NCBI GenBank assembly: GCA_037176885.1
Contig: JAWWNJ010000123.1
Coordinates: forward strand, 434,001 to 498,000
Source of the DNA: Favolaschia claudopus
Taxonomy: Eukaryota; Basidiomycota; Agaricomycetes; Agaricales; Mycenaceae
Direction of reading: 5' to 3'
DNA length: 64,000 nucleotides
Shown here in pieces: positions 54,897 through 64,000 of this stretch. The first letter of the stretch is position 1. Every line of letters starts with the position of its first letter. The notes beneath the pieces are model-generated. The model made no database searches. It saw only the letters and a list, made by a program, of their open reading frames with translations, and was not told the DNA's origin. The position numbers and the translations under genes are program-made.

Positions 54897-55035
54897 TGCG
54901 GTGCAAGTTAAACCTCGATTGGTGAAATGCCGTCCGACATTGCCCCTGTTCCGGCACTGTGGCAACCGGCGGCGTGCCCGGATCGTGCCGAATGTACCGG
55001 CATCAGCTGGAAGGCCATGCCGGTCAATTTTCGGA

Positions 55036-55186
55036 TACCTACTCATGGTGAGTGGATTTGTGCCGAGTGGGTTCGGCATACTCAGATTGAGTAGGTGATA
55101 AACCTACTCAAACGCGGACCTACTCAGGCTGAGTGGGGAATTCTCGGCGTGAGTGGGTCCCTACTCAGGCCGAGTGGGTTTTCTTC
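55036..55186. repeat. CTACTCA/GAGTGGG short-motif cluster
   Basis: The words CTACTCA and (T)GAGT(A/G)GG recur about ten times in 150 bases, often as near-palindromes such as CTACTCAGGCTGAGTGGG. This looks like a young expansion of a 15-20-bp unit in both orientations. Confidence 0.6.
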
Positions 55187-55805
55187 CCACAGTGATTTGC
55201 TGTGGCTCTAACACGAGGCTTTTCCTTACTGCCCGGTTCCGACTAGTCCAAACGGCTGATGCTGTTCTTACCCCTATCCCTTCAAGACTTGCATTCTCTA
55301 AGGTTTTCCTCGAACCGACTTCAGCATGCAGGCTACTTGGCAGTGCGATGTTCATCTGGCCTTCGCCCTCATGCCTTTGGGCCACTCTCAATCCCTATTT
55401 TCGCTCAATCTATCATAGAAAACCTCTCCTATTCCTGATGTCTTGACTGGCTTGCACCTTGGTGGAGGGCGAGCTAACCTAGCAAATAATGTGGGTAATC
55501 CTCCTCCTTGTTTCGTAGTACTGTCGTTTTTCCAGAGATCGCCTCAAACATCTGGGCTTCTATCTTGCATTTGTCGTGCCTTCGGGCCGCGTATTCCATG
55601 CCTCTGCGCCAACGTATTATCTGCTGTATGTGCTTTGCCTCAAATTATTTCGTGCCTCCACGCCGTATTATGTCGTGCCTCCGAGCCGCTGTTATCCTGT
55701 CCCTTTGTGCCCACAACCAGGTGTCACTCGGTGCGTTGTCTCTCATTCTGAAATTTCTTTTGCTGTGGTCTTGTCTCCAGGTTACGAATGCGAGGGCTTG
55801 AGCCT

Positions 55806-56370
55806 GTATGCTGCAATTTGCATGCTACAGTGCATATTACTCTGTTCGCATGCTCCGCTGCGGGCCCCTGCGACCTGTACGCCGGAATTTCCGTGCCTCT
55901 GCAGCATCATTTCGCCTGTATGCTGCAATTTGCATGCTACAGTGCCGTTCGCATGCTCCGCTGCGGGCCTCTGCGACCTGTACGCCGGAATTTCCGTGCC
56001 TCTGCAGCATTATTTCGCCTGTATGCTGCAATTTGCATGCTGCAGTGCATATTATTTTGTCTGCATGCTCCGCTGTGGGCCTCTGCGGCCTGTACGCCGA
56101 ATTTCTCGTGGGTTTTCGGGTGCAGTATTCTTCTGCCTGCATGCCGCTGCGCTGCAGTGCATATTATATCGTCTGCATGCTCCGTTGTGGGCCGCTGCGG
56201 CCTGTACGCCAGAATTTCTGGGTGCAGAATTCCTCTGTCTGTATGTCGCTGTACTGCAGTGCACAGCATTTCCGTTTGCATACTCTGCTGCGGGCCGCTG
56301 CAATTGTAATCCGCAATTTCCGGGTGCGGTATAATTTTGCCTGCATGCCATTGTGCTGTGCTTCAGTACA
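55806..56370. repeat. Degenerate tandem repeat, about six units of 100-114 bp
   Basis: Units start near 55806, 55918, 56021, 56134, 56238 and 56338. The consensus opens TGTATGCTGCAATTTGCATG, then CTACAGTGCATATT, GCATGCTCCGCTGCGGGCC, TCTGCGACCTGTACGCCGG and AATTTCCGTGCCTCTGCAGC. Later units are shorter and diverged. All three plus frames and the minus frames are open over most of the array, so the long frames seen here (up to 252 codons) are by-products of stop-poor repeats, not evidence for a gene. Confidence 0.8.
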
Positions 56371-56612
56371 CTGAATTTCCCGTGAGTTTCTGGCGGCAGT
56401 ATCATTTCTTCTGTACGCACTGTGCTGCATTGCCAATGTTTGTATCTCCTCTGCCGGGGCTGCTATGTTCTGCATGACTGATTCAGACTGGATCTTCCGG
56501 CGTGATTTATGTGGCCTGACCGTGGCTACGCTACATTTCCCATTTGAAATCCGTTCCTTCTCTTTCTTTTGAACTTGTGACTTCACTGTTCGCCGTTTCA
56601 ATCTGTGTTCCA

Positions 56613-56796
56613 TTTATTCCGCGGCGGCTCGGTATGTTCTGTGTTGCTGGTATGCTAATGTTTTCACTACCTCTCCTGTCTGTAAGGTTTTGTGACCTGT
56701 TATATTTATTCCGCGGCGGCTCGGTATGTTCTGTGTTGCTGGTATGCTAATGTTTTCACTACCTCTCCTGTCTGTAAGGTTTTGTGACCTGTTATT
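56613..56796. repeat. Two-copy 92-bp tandem duplication
   Basis: TTTATTCCGCGGCGGCTCGG and the following sequence through TTTTGTGACCTGTTAT occur twice back to back (period 92 bp) with no visible difference, i.e. a recent duplication. Confidence 0.9.
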
Positions 56797-58365
56797 CTGG
56801 TTGTTGATTTTCACGCCGCTTCAATACATTGATTCGTGCTCATGCTATCCATTCTATCTGCCATTCTTCCCCTTGGCACGATTTCGTGCACCTCCCGGCC
56901 ATTTGTTCTTTCTTATTTGAAGGTATGTATCCATTTCCATTCCTTTTTGAATTGTTGCAAGTTTTCTCTGTGCATTCCCGGAGTCTACGCAGTCCGCATA
57001 CTACAATGCTTGGCGGCAGCGTGGGCTTTTGCCTCACTTATCGTTCATTCTCTTCTCCCAGTTTTGCACCAGGTCTGTGCGGATTGCACGTCTGGTTCAG
57101 CATGGCTTACTATGCCATCGGCTTTTGGATAACGTCCCTCGTTGATTTGATGCCAGAATGCTGTTGCCGGTTGTTGAGTTTGGATATTATGGTTCGTAAT
57201 GTTTGTTCGTCTCAACCGCATCTATTCCATTGCAACGGGCCACGTCTCTCTCGTATGCTTCGTTTCCATTTATGTTCGTGCTCACCATTGTCATGTTTTG
57301 CGAGAGTTGCTCTGCATATGAGTTGATGTTCTATGGGTCCTCTGGCCTTCCAGATTGACGTCCAGCGCATTGCGCTTTATTCACCATCTCGTGTTTGCTT
57401 TTGTCTCGTGGTCTGTCCCCTCCCTTCCTCCAGCCATAGCCATAGCATTCGGTCCTTATGGTTTGGCGGCTCTTTATTCTCTTATTCTCACCTCCTCAAA
57501 ATCTTTAAATGGTTCAATTTCCCCTCAGGGTTAGATGCATATTCCCCCCCTTCGGAAAGGTATTCCGGATTTCCTTCTCTCCAACGGCTTGACCCGCGGC
57601 TTGCTCAACTTCTCATTTCTCTTGTCTCGGTCCTCGACTTCGGGACGGAACCATCATTCGGGTATAGAGTCTGGGATCAAGTCAACAGTTTCTCTTCTGC
57701 TTCGAGCATGTTCTGGGTTTTGCGGGATTTGGGAGAAATTTTCCGGGCCGCCGACTGTAACGCGCTTGCCTCAATTTATATTGATCTACGCTGTAGCATC
57801 TGGCGACATTTTCTTTGGGGGAGTCGTCTTCCTGGATTCCGCCTGTCCGGTCACTGGGTTCCCTGGTTTTTGTGGGTTAGTGCTCATCCGGAAGCCTCAC
57901 TCACAGAGAACCCGGAAAGCAAGGTAAACGTGGCAATAAGATAAACGTGGCCTTGTGAATTACGTCAATGGTGTTTCAAATGTTCTTCAAATATTCAAAT
58001 TGCCGCTTTCTTGCCGCTTTCTGTTCGGGAGCGCTATCAATGGCTATAATATCTTCACACACGGCGAAGCAGGTGAGACCGTGAGAGCAGGTGTGTCGTA
58101 TCGGGAGGATGGCCTCGCCGAGTTAGGCATCACTCGCTATTGCGTAAAGTATTCGGAAATGGAAAGTCGGCTGTATTTCTGCAATGGCTATGGCCACGCT
58201 TGCGCAAACAAAGCAAGGAAAGCCTCTTGCGCTTTCAGTCTTGCTCTTGAGAAGATAGCGTCTTGCCAGAATGTAAAATAGTGTAGCGGAATGCTTTCTG
58301 TGCAATCTTGAACGGGAAGGCGGGGTGGAAGCCAGTGAAATTGGCCCTCAGTCCTACATCAACGT
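56797..58365. other. No recognised gene
   Basis: The longest frame, 57333-57944 (+, 203 codons, MGPLAFQIDVQRIALYSPSR...), has no recognised motif and atypical composition (many aromatic and Ser residues), and overlaps a second frame at 57535-57927. I do not call a gene. CGCTTGCGCAAACAAA (58197) recurs at 58899 and 59380. Confidence 0.35.
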
Positions 58366-58871
58366 TAGTCTCTCGTAGACAGACGCTCTATATAAAATTG
58401 TCTCGTACCTCACCATATATAGAGTCTGTTACTTACCGCGGGGGTGGAACCGGAGTGTGATCTTATTATATAATCTGTCAAAGCTCGGCAAAGCCCGAAC
58501 ACGGCCTTTGTGCAGGTTAAATTCGGAATTCAACTACAAAAACTGAGCACTAGGTTCCAGAAACCATAGAGATGATTATAGCCTTGAGTCGCTTTGTGGA
58601 TGGCGTGGCTAATATCGGATGAATGCTTTCAAAGTTGGGCTCAACGGGTTTCGGCCGATCGGCCGAAAATGCTTATTCCGAGGTCTGCCTTTTGCTCTCT
58701 ACCTCTTCGCTAGCAGACAGTTTAAGGTAATGCCTATAGGAAGAGATGTATCAAATAAAATTATGATAGACGCGTCGCCTGGTGGAGAATTTCGCGACTC
58801 GAAATCCGATTATCTAAGATTATGTAATAAGAGAGCACTTCGGTCGGACCCTCGCGGTAACTATAAGACTA
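58366..58871. mobile_element. MULE-like MITE, copy B (506 bp)
   Basis: Ends TAGTCTCTCGTAGACAGACG and TAACTATAAGACTA, flanked by a perfect 9-bp duplication CATCAACGT (58357-58365, 58872-58880). It shares the inner stem (AGACGCTCTATATA ... TATATAGAGTCT) and the GGGGGTGG/CGGACCCTCGCGGTAA inner arms with copies A and C. It has no coding capacity. Confidence 0.85.
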
Positions 58872-59008
58872 CATCAACGTGTCGTTTGACGTTTGGGCAC
58901 GCTTGCGCAAACAAAGAGGTATGCATATTGAAGGTGAAGAAGGCGTGCTCCTTCAATTTTGAGAGCAAACTAGGAGGGCAAGGCGGTAGAATATGGGGAA
59001 TCTATATA

Positions 59009-59359
59009 CAGCCGTTTTGGAAACAATATACGGGTTTTGATCGAGTGGTGCTCATTCGTTTGTGCTTACCTTTGTTTTGCTTCCCGTCGCCAGCTCCACT
59101 TCGGCCGAATCTGAGTTTACTTCCGCCACCTAGATAACACCGGCAAAAAGAACAGGGGGTTAACAGAACTGAGGATCAAGACTCAGCTGCTACTTGCCCA
59201 GAGTTCGACAGGGCCGTGACTTGCGAGCAAGGGCCAAAACAAGAGACCAGCTGCACTTGATGTGGTACGGCAACGCCCCACAAAGTGGTGCCCCCGGCTT
59301 TGCTGATAATGAACGAGCACCACTCAATGAAAACCCGTATATTGTTTCCAAAACGGCTG
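59009..59359. mobile_element. 351-bp TA-MITE
   Basis: Starts CAGCCGTTTTGGAAACAATA and ends with its complement, flanked by TA (59007-59008, 59360-59361). The inverted arms extend about 55 bp (through GATCGAGTGGTGCTCATTCG, with a few mismatches). Bases 1-61 of the window are the end of another copy. Confidence 0.8.
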
Positions 59360-59489
59360 TATCAGTGGTTTGACATTTGGGCACGCTTGCGCAAACAAAT
59401 CGTGCTCTCTCTCCCTCTCTCTCTTTCTTCGGCGCTGCTTCAAGAGCATGATCTCTGGATCTCAGGACTGCCTCAATCCTCCTAACTGA

Positions 59490-59722
59490 GAGCTCAGTTG
59501 GCCTTTACTCTAAATGCTGATGGCATTGACCTCAGTGAATATATTTTTTCTTGAAATCTTCTTGAATTCTAATCTACTTGTGATACACTGTACTGTATAT
59601 TTGTATCCTCATAACAATACACCTCACTTTTCTATCTATATTGTTGTAACAAATACGGGATCCACGCAAGCTCCCCCAACCTGTAGGCCGGGCACCGGCA
59701 TACACAACCTACGTTGGGGGAG
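59490..59722 (+). mobile_element. Helitron-like 3' end, fifth copy
   Basis: Plus-strand copy of the 3' part of the Helitron-like units: helicase tail LNADGIDLSEYIFS with its stop near 59566, the spacer, then CACGCAAGCTCCCCCAACCT, the stem GCCGGGCACCGGC and ATACACAACCTACG. It is directly followed (59725-59890) by sequence matching, in inverse complement, the 5' side of unit b (GTATCATTCGG..., GGCGCC palindrome), i.e. again 3' end against 5' side. Confidence 0.65.
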
Positions 59723-60185
59723 CTTGCTGTCCGAGAGACACCCAATGTTGATGCGGCTGTGCTGAGCAGGTGATGGCTGATGTCAATCGCACGGCGCCGT
59801 CTGGCGCCGTGATAAGACTTTCTTCCGAATGATACAGAGCTTTCCCGTGTGATCCACAGCAGTCCCGGAGTGATATTACAGTTCGCGTCACCACTTCCCA
59901 ACTACCGCTTTTGGTGGTGATTGATGGCAACACTGAAAACCTTTCTCGGGCCGAGGAAATACCCTGATTTTCTCACAAAGTGTGCCAAACGACTTGTATT
60001 GATTGTAGCTATCTGGGTTATAAAGGGTTAAAGCCTAGGATCAATTTTCACTTTTCCGACCCAAGAAAAGTGACCGATTGCACAGCCACACAGCGATAGC
60101 CGGCCTCCAGAGGATCGGCTAAGGTAAAATCAGTGATGTTTTTACGCACAATGCATATTTGGAGCGTATTTGAAGGCCCAGAACC
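59723..60185. other. Helitron-like 5' side, then no recognised content
   Basis: 59725-59895 is the 5'-like module mentioned under the preceding feature. After that no element is recognised. AAAAGTGACCGATT occurs at 60067 and again at 60233, inside the first readable RT exon. Confidence 0.4.
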
Positions 60186-62072
60186 GCGGAAAAGGCAAAA
60201 AAAATTAAGGCAAAAGTGAAGTGGCAGGCTGAAAAAGTGACCGATTACGTAAGAAAAACATATCACTCCTACCCACTCCTCACTCTCTTGTCTATCATTC
60301 ATCCTCCTAATTTTTACCCTTTTTTCAGATTGCAAGCGCTCCGGACGGAACACAAGCCTGCGCCTTTGATATCAAATCCTTCCACCGTACATGTCCGGTC
60401 CTTCCTGACCACAAGCCATTCCTCGTCGTCTCTTTCAACGGTGGTTTCTTTTTAGATCATTGCCACCCTTTTGGCGCCAGACCGGCCAGCAGCAATGCTG
60501 GGCAGATCTGTCGAGCCACAATCGATATCTGGAATGCAGAGACAATTAACGACACCGCAACCTTCGGTTATGAAGACGACTTACTCAAACTCCGCTTCCC
60601 TTACGCCACCGGCCCCGACGGCGGTCTCCTTTACCGCTTCGATCGCGCTTCATGTCTAGCCCCCATCGACCCTCTGAACGTTCCGTGGCATCCAACCAAA
60701 ACCGGCACCACTTTCACGGAGAACATAGTCTTCCTCGGTTTTGACTGGGATCTCGGGCAACGACGAGTTTTACTACATGAACCAAAGCGCATCGTCTACC
60801 TTCAACGCGTCACAGACATGCTAAACGGCGCTCGACGATCCCACTCCGCGCATTACAGAAGCTCCACGGTACCCTCTGCCATATAACATTCATCTTCCGC
60901 GACGGAAGCTCCCGCCTTCCCGCTTTCTCCAACGCGTTCTCTCACTACAACGGCAATGACGCCATGACTCGTTTCCTCCCAAGCGCCGTCGTGGATTCGC
61001 TCAAATGGTGGCACCGCAGACTCGAGGATCCTTTTGCATTCCGGCAACTACGACCTATCGGCCCTCTGCGAAATGAACACATTTTTGTCGACGCCTCAAC
61101 CTCCTGGGGTCTAGGAATTGTCATCGGCCGCCACTGGTATTCATTCAAATTGGCGGAGGACTGGAGAGCGCCGGAGCGTGGGATTTGTTAGTCTCTCCTA
61201 GACAGACGCTCTATATGAACGCTCGTACCTCGCTATATAGAGTCTGTTGTTTACCGCGGGGGTCGGATCGTGCAGCCGGACTATTAGGTAATCTTACGTA
61301 CCTCGGAAATGGCCGGCATTACTGATTTTTGTTCAACTCTCCTTCTTCCTCGACGCATCTGGCCCTCATAGGAGTCCATATGTAGTTCAAAGTACAGCTT
61401 GGTCCCTTTGCTGTGTTTCTTTCAATTTTTCTGGGGCAACTTGAAGGAGAACGGAATCCAACGCTGGTGGCCTATCAATCTTCGGCCGAAGGTCCGATCC
61501 TGCTGGTGAGAGTCATCGGCAGCAATTTAGGTGCACTTTACCTGGCATTTCAAAATTTTGAAGAGACAGAAATGTAGATAGGATGCCTATGTGATACTCT
61601 GTTCAAGATTTTTGGCAATAAACACGTGTTTGAGGGACGAACGACGCGACTCGGAATGAACTTACGTAAGATTATCTAATAGTCCAGCTACGCGATCGGA
61701 CCCCCGCGGTAAACACAAGACTAGGGATTTGTTGGCTCGAGGCCATCGCCATCGAACTCTTGTACCATTTCCTTGTTCAACTGGGCTACCGTGACGTTCA
61801 TCTCCTCATACACTCCGACAACAAGGCGGCCATCGGCGCCCTCACTAAATCTCGTAGCCCCAACGCTCATCTCAACCTTTTGCGCCCGGCGATCATTCGC
61901 GATAGCGGCCGATCACATGATCGTGCCGAAACTTATTTACGTTGACTCTCACCTCAACGACGCCGACGGCCCCTCTCGTGGCAAGTCGTCTCTCCCTCTC
62001 CATCGTCGCCTCGCCCGCAATTTCGAACTACCTGACGACCTCGCATCCCTGTTCGTCCCGGGCGATTGGTGA
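60186..62072 (+). pseudogene. Second DIRS-like RT-RNase H, one intron, MITE insertion
   Basis: The first readable exon ends KWQAEKVTDY; an 82-bp intron (60249-60330, GTAAGA...TTTTCAG) joins it in phase to IASAPDGTQACAFDIKSFHR (first catalytic Asp). Then VVSFNGGFFLDHCHPFGARP, FGYEDDLLKLRF (YEDD box, 60569-60580), VPWHPTKTGTTFTENIVFLG, FDWDLGQRRVLLHEPKRIVY, a frameshift near 60835, KLHGTLCHITFIFRDGSSRL, and RNase H starting NEHIFVDASTSWGLGIVIG. A MITE (61189-61723) then splits the RNase H; beyond it GICWLEAIAIELLYHF, LLIHSDNKAAIGALTKS and DSHLNDADGPSRGKSS complete the D-E-D-D set; stop 62070-62072. The 5' part of the gene and any Gag were not recognised. Confidence 0.75.
61189..61723. mobile_element. 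MULE-like MITE, copy C (535 bp), inside RNase H
   Basis: Ends TAGTCTCTCCTAGACAGACG and GTAAACACAAGACTA, flanked by a perfect 9-bp duplication GGGATTTGT (61180-61188, 61724-61732). The inner TIR arms (GTTTACCGCGGGGGTC ... GGACTATTAG, and the complement at 61670-61716) match over about 57 bp with few mismatches. Its removal with one duplication restores the RNase H reading ...RAPERGICWLEAIA.... Confidence 0.9.
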
Positions 62073-62203
62073 CTCGCCGCCTCCTCCTTATCATGTCTCA
62101 GGATTGTCCGCCCGGCTATACTAGGTAAGTTTCGACGTCCGGCGCGCCACCGCAGACCCTCATCGGCCTCAGATACTTTTCAGTTACTCGCTCCCAATAT
62201 CTC

Positions 62204-63718
62204 CTATTGCCTATCTCTACCGAACCCACCCCCGTACCCTCCACTTTCACCGCTCCGTCTCTTCTTCAATCCCACGCCGCTACTACAGCCAACCCACCAG
62301 TCACTATGTTCTCCGTCTCGCTCGGCAAGCTTATCATCATTCCGCAAACCCCACCAGTAACCCAGTCTCAACCGCCGCCCAATTCCTGCCTTCCCTCGTC
62401 CACGCCTACCACTCGCCTCGCCTCCGCATCGTCCGAGTATGTCCGCTCGAATGAATACCTGAACCTTCACTCTTTCTGGTTAGCATTGACTCAGCCCCCT
62501 CGGAGACGCTGCCCATCTTCTCCCTCGCTACCCAACGGTCATCGTTACTGGCTGTCCGCGACGCTGCCGCTCTTTCGCTGCCCGCCAAAAAAGCTCGCCG
62601 CCCTGCATTCGGTAACGAACTGGCACCTAGTCCCCACCGTCCTCACGTTCCCGCCGACCGTCGCGTCTTGTTGTGGACGTCTCCGCACTCGCTACTCGCT
62701 CACGAAAAGATGATCAACATCGGCCTTCCCCTTGAGTTGCACCGTCGCATCTACGAATCACTCCTACGCGCTACCACTGAAGCCACCCGCGAGTCCTACG
62801 GTGCCGGCCTCCTCCGTTTTCATCAATTCTGTGACCTCTATCTCATCAGCGAATCAGCGAGAATGCCGGCCGACCCCGTCCTCCTCGCCGCCTTCATCGC
62901 CCAAGCTTCTGGCACCTGTGGTGGCAAAACCATTCGCAACTGGATGAGCGGTCTGCAGTTATGGCATCTCTTCAATCGGGCGGAATGGCATGGAGACGAC
63001 AAGTGGCTACTATCACTCAAGAAGGCAGGCGACCGAGATGGTGTTGCCTTCAAACGCCCTCCTCGCGGCCCAATCACCAAAGCGCATCTTCGTGCTCTTC
63101 GCGCCGCCCTCGACCTTTCCTCGGGCTTCGGTGCTGCCGTCTGGTCCGCCGCCACCGCTGCCTTCTGGGGCTGTCGTCGACTTGGGGAACTCCTTATCAA
63201 GAGGGCCAAAAAATTCCTTCTCGAGCACGACACCTGTCGAGCAACGCGTACCTCTCCTTCCTTCACTAATGGGCGTAACGTGGTCTCCATACACATTGTC
63301 TGGACGAAGACGACGACCATCGCCGGCGCGGATCTTTTTCTCACCCAGACGGGACGGAAGACACTGACCTTTGCCCCGTTTGGGCGTGGATGAATCACAC
63401 CGCAGCCAACAACGCACCTCCGAATCCCTTAACCACTCCTCTCTTCGCCTTCTTTGAGCATGGGATCTGGCGCCCGCTCACTAAGGATCATTTTCTTCGC
63501 ACTACGACAGCCATCTTCCAGCGTAATGATCCTGAAGCGGTCTTCGGGCACAGTTATCGTATCGGGGGCTCCGTCGAGCTGCTGCTGGCTGGTGTGGAAC
63601 CCGAGTTCATCATGAAGCTCGGTGGCTGGACCTCCCTTTGTTTCCTCATTTATTGGCGCCGTCTGGAACATATTCTACTCGTGGTGAGAAAAAGTCATGG
63701 ACGGTCGGTTCTTTGACC
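62204..63718 (+). pseudogene. Tyrosine recombinase of the DIRS-like element
   Basis: A Ser/Pro-rich N-terminal stretch (62204-62713) with frame changes leads into the core-binding region from the ATG near 62709 (MINIGLPLELHRRIYESLLR, ATTEATRESYGAGLLRFHQF). Catalytic domain: Arg in AFWGCRRLGELL; after a one-base shift near 63360, DLCPVWAWMNHTAAN; then the HxxR box in FGHSYRIGGSVELLLAG and the last part KLGGWTSLCFLIYWRRLEH with the presumed nucleophilic Tyr. R-H-R-Y are all present, but the frameshift breaks the protein. Such recombinases integrate the circular cDNA of DIRS elements without an integrase. Stop 63714-63716. Confidence 0.78.
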
Positions 63719-63774
63719 GATCTCGGCCGTCTTTGCACCTTTTTGTAGGTATCTTCTGCCTTCAACATTTCGAC

Positions 63775-64000
63775 TTCGCCGGTGCCAAAGAACTTTTGAG
63801 AAGCTATGCAGCACCCCGAGGTTTGGATGGCACCGATGGAGAAGGAGTACGGGTCCCTTGTCGGGCGGGAGATGTGGGTTCTCGTAGACTTGCCCCCCAA
63901 CGCGAATGTCAATACGACGTCGAGGGCGAGATCATCAAATGGAAGGCGCGTCCGGTGGCGAAGGGATTTCACCAGATCCCCGGTGTTGACTTCTTTGAGA
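63775..64000 (+). pseudogene. Third Copia RT, 5' part, cut by window end
   Basis: KNF, an in-frame TGA, EAMQHPEVWMAPMEKEYGSL, REMWVLVDLPPNANV, then after a frame break YDVEGEIIKWKARPVAKGFH, QIPGVDFFE. This is the start of Copia RT (the W..AM.EE...L and KARLVAKGF.Q..G.DF blocks). The stop and frame break show it is not functional. It continues beyond the window. Confidence 0.75.

Noticed and set aside
55576..56334. A 252-codon Cys-rich protein
   Set aside because: Open frames exist in all plus registers and in the minus strand because the tandem repeat lacks stops.
55806..56370. CRISPR-like array
   Set aside because: Units are about 100 bp, contiguous and diverged, without unique spacers, in a eukaryotic setting.
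62838..63417. Minus-strand frames of 134-186 codons
   Set aside because: Antisense to the tyrosine recombinase, whose catalytic residues are on the plus strand.

Overview
The window looks like a transposon graveyard from a filamentous fungus, most likely an agaricomycete (mushroom-forming) basidiomycete. This is inferred from the very short introns (40-82 bp) seen inside transposase, helicase and reverse-transcriptase genes, from the chromodomain Ty3/Gypsy element with an unusually long Gag, from Tad-like LINE, Copia, DIRS-like (tyrosine-recombinase) and Helitron-like elements, and from the near absence of host genes. No rRNA gene, functional tRNA gene or CRISPR array was seen.

Layout. 1-3.6 kb: edge of a TA-flanked MITE, a short repeat family and a DIRS-like RT-RNase H ORF (minus strand), cut by the 3' LTR of a large Ty3/Gypsy element. 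3.6-12.5 kb: that Gypsy element on the minus strand (Gag-PR-RT-RH frame, then an overlapping IN-chromodomain frame with a 3' terminal ORF of its own). 13.5-16.4 kb: one plausible host gene (short introns, C-terminal SAM-like region, probably frame-damaged) and a Tc1-type transposase with two introns. 16.7-19.8 kb: a 5'-truncated LINE (minus). 20.6-23.9 kb: a decayed Copia element with its 3' LTR (plus). 24.2-28.6 kb: a tandem repeat and a minus-strand region with recurrent splice-donor-like sites but no recognised protein. 28.6-31.3 kb: a 3' LTR, a DIRS-like RNase H scrap and a second decayed Copia (minus) carrying a tRNA-derived SINE.

31.6-38.7 kb is the most unusual part: about four Helitron-like units (Pif1-type helicase C-terminus, terminal hairpin) lie head to tail on the minus strand. 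They are punctured by a 9-bp-TSD MITE, a hAT-like element that itself holds a solo LTR, two 664-bp foldback TA-MITEs and a 170-bp TA-MITE. 40.6-44.2 kb: a DIRS-like element (CCCH+CCHC Gag, RT, RNase H, start of tyrosine recombinase). 45.8-46.6 kb: a transposase-like remnant. 50.9-51.7 kb: a hAT-like palindrome and a MITE nested in another MITE. 55.0-56.8 kb: tandem repeats. 58.4-59.9 kb: two more MITEs and another Helitron 3' end. 60.2-63.7 kb: a second DIRS-like element (RT, RNase H split by a MITE, tyrosine recombinase), then the start of a third Copia RT that runs off the window.

The elements do not form a pathway. Their relations are insertional: several junctions are exact (target-site duplications of 2, 4, 8, 9 and 15 bp), so relative insertion order can be read directly. 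Most coding regions carry frameshifts or stops, and the autonomous partners of the MITEs are not in the window.
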